Below, one piece after another: positions 28,225 through 37,300 of a stretch of DNA of 64,000 nucleotides; position 1 is the first letter of the stretch, and every line of letters starts with the position of its first letter. The translations under genes and the position numbers were made by a program. This DNA comes from an uncultured Christensenella sp. (GTDB taxonomy: Bacteria; Bacillota; Clostridia; Christensenellales; Borkfalkiaceae). Location: positions 1 through 64,000 of the forward strand of contig CAJTNY010000004.1 of NCBI GenBank assembly GCA_910577875.1, given 5' to 3'. Below the pieces are notes generated by a model. The model was not told where the DNA came from, searched no databases, and saw only the letters and a list, made by a program, of their open reading frames with translations.

Positions 28225-29289
28225 TTACCTCTTCATTTTAGGGTCGAACGCATCGCGCAGACCGTCGCCCACGAAATTGAACGCAAGAACCGCCAGCGTT
28301 ATGCAAACGCCCGCACCGAGCCACATATTCGGATAGAAATTACGGAACCTCTCCTCGCTCGCAAGCTCTATTATATTGCCCCAGGTAGCGGTTCCCAAAG
28401 GGGCGCCGAGACCTAAGAAGCCCAACGTCGCCTCCATAAGAATTACGCTTCCGAGTCCCATAGTCATCGATACGACGAGCTGGGGAATTATGTTAGGCAG
28501 TAAGTGTTTGAATATCTTTTTGCCCGTGGACATACCAGAACATTTTGCGGCGAGCATAAATTCCTGTTCTCGCAGAGAAAGTATCTGTCCGCGCACAAGC
28601 CGCGCGATTCCAGCCCAGCCAATCAGCGTTATGAACACCATCATACAGTATAGTTTTGCTATACTCGTGATTTCCCAGAACACCGCGGACAATATAAGCA
28701 ATATCGGAAGCGACGGAACGCAGCTCAGTATATCGACCAAACGCATTATTAGCTGGTCAACCCAACCACCGAAATATCCCGCTATACTTCCGAGCAGAAC
28801 TCCTAAAAGAGTTTCGAGCAAAATGACTATAAAGCCTATCGTAAGCGAAATTCTTCCGCCGTACATTAGACGGGTCAACACGTCATAACCGTGTTCGTCT
28901 GTTCCGAGCCAGTGACTTGCAGACGGCGCGCCGTACGCTATGTAATCCAAAGCGTTTTCGTCAACCGTACCGCTGTAAGCGTAGTAAAGTTCGCCGTCGA
29001 CGACGTATTCTATCGTGTTAGGCGTAAAAACGTCGTAGCCGTGCGAATAATCTCTGACTGTTCCGCCGTCTCCGCCCCAAGGCGAAATAAGCGGACCTAT
29101 GAACGAGAAAGCAAATAAAAATATTATTATAGCTAAACCTATAATCGAAAGTTTGGAACGGAAAAAACGCTTTGCAACGGTTGCCGCGGGCGACAGAACT
29201 TTAACTCTGTCCGTTAAATTTTCGCCGTGGAGATTATCATTGAAATTTTCGCTTCCGGAAACTTCTTCGGTCTTTATTTCTTCTTCCAT
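28225..29289 (-). CDS. oppC: Oligopeptide ABC transporter permease OppC
   Basis: This membrane permease (354 aa) begins with a polar cytoplasmic tail and has six membrane helices. The EAA coupling loop is EFMLAAKCSGMSTGKKIFKH near residue 250, and the motif GTDEHGYDVLTRLMYGGRISL, a hallmark of DppC/OppC, is present near residues 128-148. AGGAGGAG precedes the ATG. An external loop of about 60 residues between helix 1 and helix 2 is somewhat longer than normal. It sits 9 bp after oppB. Confidence 0.95.
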   Translation of the reverse strand: MEEEIKTEEVSGSENFNDNLHGENLTDRVKVLSPAATVAKRFFRSKLSIIGLAIIIFLFAFSFIGPLISPWGGDGGTVRDYSHGYDVFTPNTIEYVVDGELYYAYSGTVDENALDYIAYGAPSASHWLGTDEHGYDVLTRLMYGGRISLTIGFIVILLETLLGVLLGSIAGYFGGWVDQLIMRLVDILSCVPSLPILLILSAVFWEITSIAKLYCMMVFITLIGWAGIARLVRGQILSLREQEFMLAAKCSGMSTGKKIFKHLLPNIIPQLVVSMTMGLGSVILMEATLGFLGLGAPLGTATWGNIIELASEERFRNFYPNMWLGAGVCITLAVLAFNFVGDGLRDAFDPKMKR

Positions 29290-29298
29290 AATCTCCTC

Positions 29299-30300
29299 CT
29301 ATTTGACGAGTTTGACTCTCGGGTCAACTACCGCATACATTATATCCGCAAGCAATGTACCCAGAACCGTTAAAAGCGCAAGGAACATATTATAACCCAT
29401 TATCAGGTTAATATCCCCGTTGGAGAGCGCTTTATACGCCGCGTTTCCGATTCCTTCGATATTGAATATCGTTTCGGTTATCATCGCTCCGCCGAAAAGC
29501 GTCGGCAACGTAAAAGAAAGCGTCGTTATCAAAGGAATAAGCGTGTTTCTGAATACGTGCTTGTATATGACTTTTCCGTTTGAAAGTCCTTTTGCACGCG
29601 CCGTTCTTATGTAGTCCGCGTTCAGAACTTCTAAAGTATTCGTTCTAGTATATCTCATAAGCGCGCCCATATCTATGACTACCATAACAAGTATAGGCAG
29701 AATCAAATGCCATAAAATATCTCCGAACCTTACGAACCAGCTCGCGTCCTTGGGGATATTCAAAGATTCGAGACCGCTCATAGGGTCAAACCAGCCGAGA
29801 TCGACGGCAAACCATTTAATAAGCATATTGCCGAGGAAGAACGACGGGAACGAGATACCTATCATACAAAGGAAAGTTACGGTATAGTCAAGCTTGCCGT
29901 ACTGATTGCACGCACATTTAATTCCCAGCGGAATAGCTATGATAAGCTCTATGATAAGCGAAACGAACGCTATTGCGAACGAAATACCCATTTTATTACC
30001 GATAACTTCCGTTACCGGCGCGTTTTCAATGAACGCTTTACCGAGATTGCCTTTGAGGAAATTTGAGAGCCAGTTCCAATACCCTTTTAAAATACCGAGG
30101 AAGCTGTTATCGTCAAGTCCGTAAAGCGCTAAAAGATTGTTGTAATCTTCGTCTGTAAGTCCAGAGTTCTGCCTTAAAGCCGCGAACTTTTGTTCTACAT
30201 AGTTCGAAGGCATGCATCTTACAAGGAAATACAGAATAACCGAAACGCCGAACAAAATAAGTATCGCCAGCAGTATTCTTTTGATTATATATTTGACCAT
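29299..30300 (-). CDS. oppB: Oligopeptide ABC transporter permease OppB
   Basis: This 333-residue partner permease has six helices. The N-terminus MVKYIIKRILLAILILFGVS and the loop LGKAF..PVTEVI are typical of OppB/DppB, and the EAA loop is ADYIRTARAKGLSNGKVIYK near residue 230. It is separated from oppA by 83 bp that contain a GC-rich hairpin, and followed by oppC after 9 bp. Confidence 0.95.
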   Translation of the reverse strand: MVKYIIKRILLAILILFGVSVILYFLVRCMPSNYVEQKFAALRQNSGLTDEDYNNLLALYGLDDNSFLGILKGYWNWLSNFLKGNLGKAFIENAPVTEVIGNKMGISFAIAFVSLIIELIIAIPLGIKCACNQYGKLDYTVTFLCMIGISFPSFFLGNMLIKWFAVDLGWFDPMSGLESLNIPKDASWFVRFGDILWHLILPILVMVVIDMGALMRYTRTNTLEVLNADYIRTARAKGLSNGKVIYKHVFRNTLIPLITTLSFTLPTLFGGAMITETIFNIEGIGNAAYKALSNGDINLIMGYNMFLALLTVLGTLLADIMYAVVDPRVKLVK

Positions 30301-30328
30301 ATATTACCTTAATCGTTTTTTTTACCGT

Positions 30329-30358
30329 CCGCGCCCTCCCTTTCCGGCAAAGGCGCGG
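30329..30358 (-). other. GC-rich mRNA hairpin between oppA and oppB
   Basis: Arms CCGCGCC (30329-30335) and GGCGCGG (30352-30358) enclose a second small stem CTTT / AAAG. On the minus strand it is not followed by a T-run, so it is not a standard terminator. It could protect the 3' end of an oppA message or slow polymerase, giving more binding protein than permease, as known for other binding-protein operons. Confidence 0.5.
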
Positions 30359-30383
30359 AGGTATAATTTTGTTTTAGTGTAAA

Positions 30384-33074
30384 TTAAACGTAATCAATTT
30401 CCCAGATTTTATCGAAAAGTCCCATATTGAATGAAGGATTTTTAACGAGCGAATTCGCGTCTATAACGGTCTTGTTGTAAACGCACATATCGTTACGCTG
30501 ATAAGTAGGGAATTCTACCGCAAGGTCCATTATAAGGTCAAGACATTCTTTGTATATCTCTGCACGTCTGTTTCTCGAAGTAGTCGCTCTGCCTTCTTCT
30601 ATCTTATCGCTGAGCATTCCCTCTCCCGCTATGATGTTATATTCGTAACTCCACTTTGTTGAGTCGTTAAGAATATTCTTATAGTTCCAGTTAAGAACGC
30701 TGGTTGCGCCACTGTCTTTATGATAAACCTGATAAGGGTCGGGGTCGATTGCCGAGGACCAAGCAGCAGCCCATACAGCAAGATTGCCCGTTGCAAGGTC
30801 TTTAAGAGCGTTAGCTGCTTTATTTACGTTAATTTCGAAACCTAATGCGTTAAGGTCGTCACGAGCTTTAAGGAACATTCTATATGCGGGGTGGTTTGTC
30901 GTGTCGCCCGCGATTATAAACGAAAATTTCAAAGTAGTTCCTAACTTTGCGTTCGCCATATTCCTTTTTTCTTCTGTCTTGGTATAAATACCGTTTTTGA
31001 GTGTATAGCCCGCAGACTCGACGAGGTCTCTTATTTCTTGTTCGTTTTGATAATACGCTACTTTGTCATATTCCTGATTTATAGCGTCTTCGGGACCGGT
31101 ATTCTCATATACCCAGGAAGTTTTTGTCATAGGTCTGCGTATAACCGAAGCCAGATCGGAACCGAAGTAGGTAATGGTAAGGTTTGCATCCATCGCCTTC
31201 ATTATAGCCTGTCTGACAGGATATTCGGGTACGAATTTGGGGTTGATGCCTACGTAACCGTAACCGCCTGTGGGATAATGTTCTTCTTCCAATATGCTTT
31301 TGTTGTTATCAAGCGTCTGCATATTCGTAAAAGTCGCGCTCGGCATACCGAAATCTATCGACTGTGTAGTAAGGTCTGACATAATCTGGTCGTCGGATGC
31401 AACCTTGTAGTCGACGTATTTTATTTTAGCGTTGTTTATTCCAGTACCTAACGTTTCGAAATTTGGATTGCGTACGAAATGCACGACGGAATTGCTGTAA
31501 AAATCGCTCTTCTTGTCGGTTACGTTTCCGCTTCCGTTTGCCGCCGCATATGGACCGGCTCCGACAGGAACACCGACTCTCGAAGAATCCTGCAACATAT
31601 CCATAAATTTAGGTTCACCCACCTCGACGCCGAAACAGTAATTACCCTTTTCGTCGGGAGTTTTATAATATTTATGAGCGTCCGCTACGTAGTCTTTACC
31701 TTCCCACGTTCCCGAATAATAGTGCAAAGGAGCGACCGCAAACGAGAAGTTGTAGATAGCTTTGGGGTCTACGCCGTTGATAACGATTTTAAGAACGGAA
31801 TATTCCGCATCGGTAAAAGTTTCTCCGATTTCGCCGTTAAAGTTGGCAAGCTGTGAACCCGAACGCGATTCCGCTGATATACCGCTTATTTTACTTACGC
31901 CTTTACCGTCGTCTTTCTGCTGTTTAAAATAAATCGCGCGCTGTTCGTTAGTGAACTGTTCGAGTATCGTAGTAGCAGTCTTGAAATACGTAAGAACGTC
32001 TGCAAGCTCGGTCTGAGGAGTGTAATTGCTGCACGCAACGTAAGCATTGTAAACGAGTTCTATCGATGTTTTTCTGATCTCTTCCTCGTCGCTACCCGCT
32101 TTCGCTATCTCATCGATAAAGTGCTGAGCTGCACACTCGCCCACAATACCGCCAGACGAATTGCCCGCCTGCCAAGGGTCGAGCGTCGTATAATATCTTC
32201 CTTCTTCGTCCTCGATTTTGGACTGTGAGCCGTTAGCGTTTAACTGATATTGGTCGGCTATAAGACCTTCGCTGTAAAGGAACGCCTGCCAAGCCGCCGT
32301 AAAACGGTTGGTATCTTTATAGGTTTCCTTCCATGACGAATAAATATCGTTCCAGTCGGAAGTAATTTCGTCTCTGAAAGCGTCCTGAACGGCTTTGAGG
32401 TCAGACGCAGCCTGTTTATCATTATTGAAATCGATAGCGTGTTCTTTGTCACCGGTAGACCAGTTTACGAGTTTATTGATTCTGTCGCGTGCTTCGCCTC
32501 TGAACCTTGCGTCCGTATCCTTATCCGAATCGTCGGTGATTGTCAAATCCTGTGCACGGTATGCTTTCAGTCCCTGAATATCGGTTGAATAAATTGTGGA
32601 CGAACCCGTGTACGCAGGGTCGAGATAAACATAGAGGTTAAAGAGAACGTCTACAATAGAAAGTTCCTTCCCGTCGCTGAATTTAATTCCGTTTTTTATA
32701 ACGAATTCGTATTCGGTTCTTCCGATACCTTCATCGCTTGTATCGTCTTTAACTACTTCGTTTTCGTTGTTATACTTGGTTTCCTTATAGTCAAGCACTG
32801 CGGTAGGTTGGTTCTGTCCGCCTACAAGCTTTCCAGTTTCGTCGGTAATGAGCATTGCAATCTGGGTATTGGACACCATACTGCCGTCGTTCTGAGCCGT
32901 GTAAAAGAACGGATTGAAGTTACCGTCAAGCGCGCCCGTGGCAAGTTTTAACGCACGCGTTTCCGTATCGTGGGCTTTAGTCTTGTCTTTGTTACAGCCA
33001 TTACAGCCCGCTGCACCCAGAAGCATTGTTCCGCAAACTCCCGCTATGAGTAAGCTTTTTAGATATTTGTTCAT
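30384..33074 (-). CDS. oppA: Oligopeptide-binding lipoprotein OppA, enlarged
   Basis: This solute-binding protein (SBP_bac_5 family, 896 aa) has signal peptide MNKYLKSLLIAGVCGTMLLG with lipid Cys24. Family landmarks are the N-terminal strand ALKLATGALDGNFNPFFYTA, the IKFSDGKELSIVDVLFNLYV segment (peptide-binding SBPs), and the C-terminal QVYHKDSGATSVLNW region. Typical OppA proteins have 520-600 residues; here an extra, charged block of about 200 residues lies between residues 175 and 400. The mature end starts CNGCNK, with a second Cys near the lipid Cys. AGGAGG precedes the ATG. It follows a smaller lipoprotein gene by 17 bp. Confidence 0.93.
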   Translation of the reverse strand: MNKYLKSLLIAGVCGTMLLGAAGCNGCNKDKTKAHDTETRALKLATGALDGNFNPFFYTAQNDGSMVSNTQIAMLITDETGKLVGGQNQPTAVLDYKETKYNNENEVVKDDTSDEGIGRTEYEFVIKNGIKFSDGKELSIVDVLFNLYVYLDPAYTGSSTIYSTDIQGLKAYRAQDLTITDDSDKDTDARFRGEARDRINKLVNWSTGDKEHAIDFNNDKQAASDLKAVQDAFRDEITSDWNDIYSSWKETYKDTNRFTAAWQAFLYSEGLIADQYQLNANGSQSKIEDEEGRYYTTLDPWQAGNSSGGIVGECAAQHFIDEIAKAGSDEEEIRKTSIELVYNAYVACSNYTPQTELADVLTYFKTATTILEQFTNEQRAIYFKQQKDDGKGVSKISGISAESRSGSQLANFNGEIGETFTDAEYSVLKIVINGVDPKAIYNFSFAVAPLHYYSGTWEGKDYVADAHKYYKTPDEKGNYCFGVEVGEPKFMDMLQDSSRVGVPVGAGPYAAANGSGNVTDKKSDFYSNSVVHFVRNPNFETLGTGINNAKIKYVDYKVASDDQIMSDLTTQSIDFGMPSATFTNMQTLDNNKSILEEEHYPTGGYGYVGINPKFVPEYPVRQAIMKAMDANLTITYFGSDLASVIRRPMTKTSWVYENTGPEDAINQEYDKVAYYQNEQEIRDLVESAGYTLKNGIYTKTEEKRNMANAKLGTTLKFSFIIAGDTTNHPAYRMFLKARDDLNALGFEINVNKAANALKDLATGNLAVWAAAWSSAIDPDPYQVYHKDSGATSVLNWNYKNILNDSTKWSYEYNIIAGEGMLSDKIEEGRATTSRNRRAEIYKECLDLIMDLAVEFPTYQRNDMCVYNKTVIDANSLVKNPSFNMGLFDKIWEIDYV

Positions 33075-33091
33075 TGAGTTTATTCCTCCTG

Positions 33092-34348
33092 TTATTTGCT
33101 GATGTTTACGGCAAGGTCTTTGCCGTTTATTTTAAGCGACGCATTGGATACGCTTATATCGCCCTTTTCCGCAATGTATTTATCGTCGGTATCGTATCCT
33201 CCGAACAGCCAGTTGTCTGTATTTTCATTCTGGATATTGAGTATAAGAGACCCCGTCGTCACAGACAGCGAAATATTTTCAAGTTTTAATCCGCTTATAT
33301 CCGCACCATCGTTTCCGTGCATTACAAGATATAAACCGTTCAAATCGCTTTTTACCGTAGCACTCACTTCAACGTCTTTGAGAGTAAGATCCCTGATTCT
33401 TGCTCCTGCGGTAAATTTACCGAATATCGAGTAAGGTCCTCCGCTGATTCCCTCAGATTTGAATTTAATGTTTCTCAACGTTACACCGTTACCTTCGATA
33501 TTGATATTGAAATTATAAGAACTGAGCGCAATACTTCTGCCGCCGCAATCGATTTCGTTGTTTGCGTTAGTAGTAAACAAATAATAGTTTCCGCCGTTCG
33601 AAGAGTTATTGAACATTGTAACTACGTTAGTTGAGTTTCTGACTACCGTCCACTTGCCTTCAAGATATTTAGCATAAACTTTTACGTTTTCCGCGTCCGC
33701 CTCGACAGGCTTTTTAACGTTCGTAATAGGCTTGGTGCACTCTTTGTCAGAGTAGAAACTGAGGAAAGTTGCGTCCTTTGCCGCGACTGCGTCTGTTTTT
33801 TCGCTCAAACCATAGCTCGAATCGCTTCCGAAGTTTACGGTTTTGAGTAAATCGCCGTTCTTATACACCGTTTCCCCGCTAGTTATGTTAAAACCGTCCG
33901 TAACAAGGTAAACATCCAACGCGACTTTCGCGTTCCATTTGGCTCCGACGTATTTATGTTCGCCCGCGGCGATTTTCTCTTTTTCACCGAGTTTTTTGGA
34001 AGTGAGAACAAGATGTCCGTTTTTATCGAGAACGGGATTACCTTCGCCGTCAAGCTGTCCGTAATACCACGCGTCAAAGTCGTATAAACTGCGGTTCACG
34101 GAAAACTTTTTCTGCTGTGTACTGACTATATAGGAATCGGGTTTGTAATAGACGTCCATTACGGTCTTTGTATTATTTTCATTGAAAGTACCGCCGTTGC
34201 CGTAATACGTTACGCACTGATTCTCCGCGCCGTTTTCTTTAAGATAATCGCTTAAAGTACCTTCGCCCATACTGCAACCCGCAATCAGCGCAACCGCCAT
34301 ACATACGATTAATAATATCGATAATTTTATGCGCGTCTTAATTTTCAT
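33092..34348 (-). CDS. Lipoprotein with beta-helix-like C-terminal half
   Basis: The 418-residue protein has a signal peptide ending in LIAGC (lipid Cys25). Residues about 40-230 contain repeated beta segments of the InlB B-repeat style (KFSVNRSLYDFDAWYYG; YVGAKWNAKV; ATFLSFYSDKECTKPI), which are common in surface proteins. Residues 240-418 form short alternating strands (NNSSNGGNYYLF, VTLRNIKFKS, GLKLENISLSV) that suggest a small right-handed beta-helix. Function unknown. It overlaps the end of the giant protease gene by 11 bp and precedes oppA by 17 bp, so it belongs to the same transcript. Confidence 0.75.
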   Translation of the reverse strand: MKIKTRIKLSILLIVCMAVALIAGCSMGEGTLSDYLKENGAENQCVTYYGNGGTFNENNTKTVMDVYYKPDSYIVSTQQKKFSVNRSLYDFDAWYYGQLDGEGNPVLDKNGHLVLTSKKLGEKEKIAAGEHKYVGAKWNAKVALDVYLVTDGFNITSGETVYKNGDLLKTVNFGSDSSYGLSEKTDAVAAKDATFLSFYSDKECTKPITNVKKPVEADAENVKVYAKYLEGKWTVVRNSTNVVTMFNNSSNGGNYYLFTTNANNEIDCGGRSIALSSYNFNINIEGNGVTLRNIKFKSEGISGGPYSIFGKFTAGARIRDLTLKDVEVSATVKSDLNGLYLVMHGNDGADISGLKLENISLSVTTGSLILNIQNENTDNWLFGGYDTDDKYIAEKGDISVSNASLKINGKDLAVNISK

Positions 34349-37300
34349 CGGTATTCCTCTTTCTCTTTACTGTAGCGGAAACGGCAACTATGACTGAAAC
34401 AATTCCGAGCGCCGCTATCGCCGAACCCGCTCCGCCGATTATCGTCTCCGACGAACAGCCGTTACAACCGGTCTTGGGAGGTTCCTCGTTTTTTATATCG
34501 GTATCTCCCGAAGTTACGACAATTCTTATTTGGAGTTTTTTGCCTTGATACTGAACCTGTACGTAAATATTTTCCGGAGCGAGAGGTACGTCGTAACCGG
34601 ACACGAGCTTAACCTGGCTCATATCTGCCGTTTCGGTTGAATAATCGTCGTAATTCACGATTATTTTCAGACCCGACATATCGAACATTTCTCCGGCTTT
34701 ATATTCGGTCCTATGCGCACTGTCTTCCGCAATGGAAAGCGAGCTTATATTGATTTTTATACCGAAATATGTTTTGACGGATTTGAGTTCTTTTTCTATA
34801 TCGAAAAGTTTTCTTAAATTGTCCGCGCCGAGATATTCGAGCTGTTTTTCGGATTTTATGGTGTTGTATACCGCGTGTGCGTTCTTGATTTTTTCCGAGA
34901 ACTCGATAACATATGCAAGATTGTCATCTGTCTTATCAAGCTTCGTCCAGCCTGCGACTTCGTTTGCGGAAGGCAGACCTTCGATTAAAGTTTTCAGTTC
35001 GCGCGTCGTATCGTTCATCAGTTCGCCGAGCAAAACCTTGGTTCCGAAATATTTGGAATAAACGTAATTGTCGTAACCTTTACCGTTCGTAGGATAACTG
35101 ATTTTGAGTTTGCTGATTTCCCCGCCTCCGCCTATCGCAGACGGAGCGTATTTCGCGAATTCATCCTCGAAGTTAATATAAAGCATTGTATAGCCCGCTT
35201 CGAACATCGCGTTGGTTTCGGCATTGACGTCAGTAAGCAGAACGGGCGCTTCGATACTCTCGAATACATATGAACTTATACCGCTCTTGTAGAATGCGCC
35301 GTTGCTTATGGTTTTTATGCTGTAAGGAAGTTTCATCTCATTTACAGCGCCTTTGACAAGTTCCGTAAACGCATATGCGCCAATCGAAACTGTTCCGTCT
35401 TTAACGCTGTATGTGCGGACGCCGTTCGATAATGCCGACAGCTTCGTCATAGGATACGCGCAAAGTTCGTAAGTTCCGCTATCTTTCGTTCCGCTGACTA
35501 TGCGATAAAGAACTCCGTCTTCCGCAAAGAATTCCGTACTGCCCGCATCAACTTCGAATGCTTTTAAGTTCTTCGTATTAGCGAACGCTCCTCCGCCGAA
35601 AACCGTAAGAGACACCGGTATTTTAACCGAAGAAACGTTTGTGCCGTAGAACGCGAACGCCCCGAGATTTTTAAGCCCGGATATATCAGCACTGCCGAGC
35701 GCGGCGTTCTTGAACGAATAATCGCCAATATCGGTTACTCTGCCGAGCCCCGAAACTTTTGAAAGCTTCGCACAGTCTTTGAACGCGCTTGCACCGATTG
35801 CGGTTACGTTTTTGATATCGATATTTTCAAGAGAAACGCAGGCTTCGAACGCCGAAGCTCCAATTATCGTTACATTTTTAATATCAACGTTTTTAAGCGA
35901 TGCTCCGCCCTCAAAAACGTAATCCGAAAGCAGAACTCTTCCTTCTTTGTCAGCCGCGAGTTCCGGAAGCGCGATACTTTCAAGCACTTTACAGTTCTTA
36001 AACGCACTGCTGCCGAGATTAAGATAATTATTCTGATTACGCGTTCCGCTGAAACTTACCGATGCAAGATACGCGCAGTTTTCAAACGCGCCGACACCTA
36101 TTTGAGTTACGCTCGAAGGAACATCTAATTCTTTAAGCGACGACTGCGCAAAAGCGTAAGCCGCAATTTCGTTTAAACTTTCTGATATGTCGATATATTC
36201 TACGGTAGAACGAGCGAACGCATATTCGCCTATTTTCTTTACGGATGCGGGAAGAACAAGCATGAAAGAGCTTACAAATCTGCTGTTCGCAAAAGCATAA
36301 GGCGCGATTTCTGTAGTACCTTCTCTTACGGCAAAAGACGAAGTAATCTGTGAAGGCGCTTGAACGAGTACGTTTCCGTTATAATACGCGCCGAAATAAA
36401 CATCACCGTCATAATTTATCGGAGTATTTTCAAAGACTTTTATTCCGAAACTTTCAACTGCGTCTAAATCTATTTTAGAAAGTTTTGTACAGCCTGCGAA
36501 AGCCGAGTCGCCCAACGAATTTATTTTCTTGCCGTTGAAATCGGCTTCTTCAAGCGAAGTACAGCCGGAGAAAGCGCTCGCGCCTACCGTATATTCGTCC
36601 GCAACTCTGATATTGCCGTCGGACACTCCGAACGTTACTTTTCTGAGTCCGACACAACCTGCGAAAGCTTCTTCTGAAACAACGTGACTGTTGATAACTG
36701 CTTCTTTCAACGCACCGCAACCTTTGAATATCGCTTCGCCAATCGAAGAATAATAAGCCGTCCTTATCGAAGTAAGCGAAGAACAATCCATAAACACGCC
36801 GTATCCTGAATTATGCATTCCGGTGATGTCCGCGGTTTTCAGACTCGTACAGCCTGCAAACGCGTAATCGTTCATGGTGCCGATATTTTCCATAGCGACG
36901 ACCTCTTCGAGCGCGGTGCAGTTCATAAACGCGCGCGATGCGACGGTTATCGTCTTACAATTGGTTAAATCGAACTTTTTAAGAGAAGTGCAGCCCTTGA
37001 ACGCGTCGCTCAATATAAGTGACAAATTCGAATTTGCGGGTTCCTGTTTTTCACGGCTTATAAAGTATACTTCTTCAAGCGACTTGCAGTTTAAGAAAGC
37101 TTTTTCGTTAATCTGTCTTACGGTTTCGGGTATAATCAATACTCTTATATTGTTGTTATCCTCAAACGCTTTTTCACCGATGTTGATAATATTTTTATCG
37201 TCGGGAATTTCAAGAACCCCGTTATCTCCGCCTAAGCCGTTGTATTCGATTAGTGTATTATTCGATACCTTGAACGGGTCCTGAACGCTTAGCGTTACGC

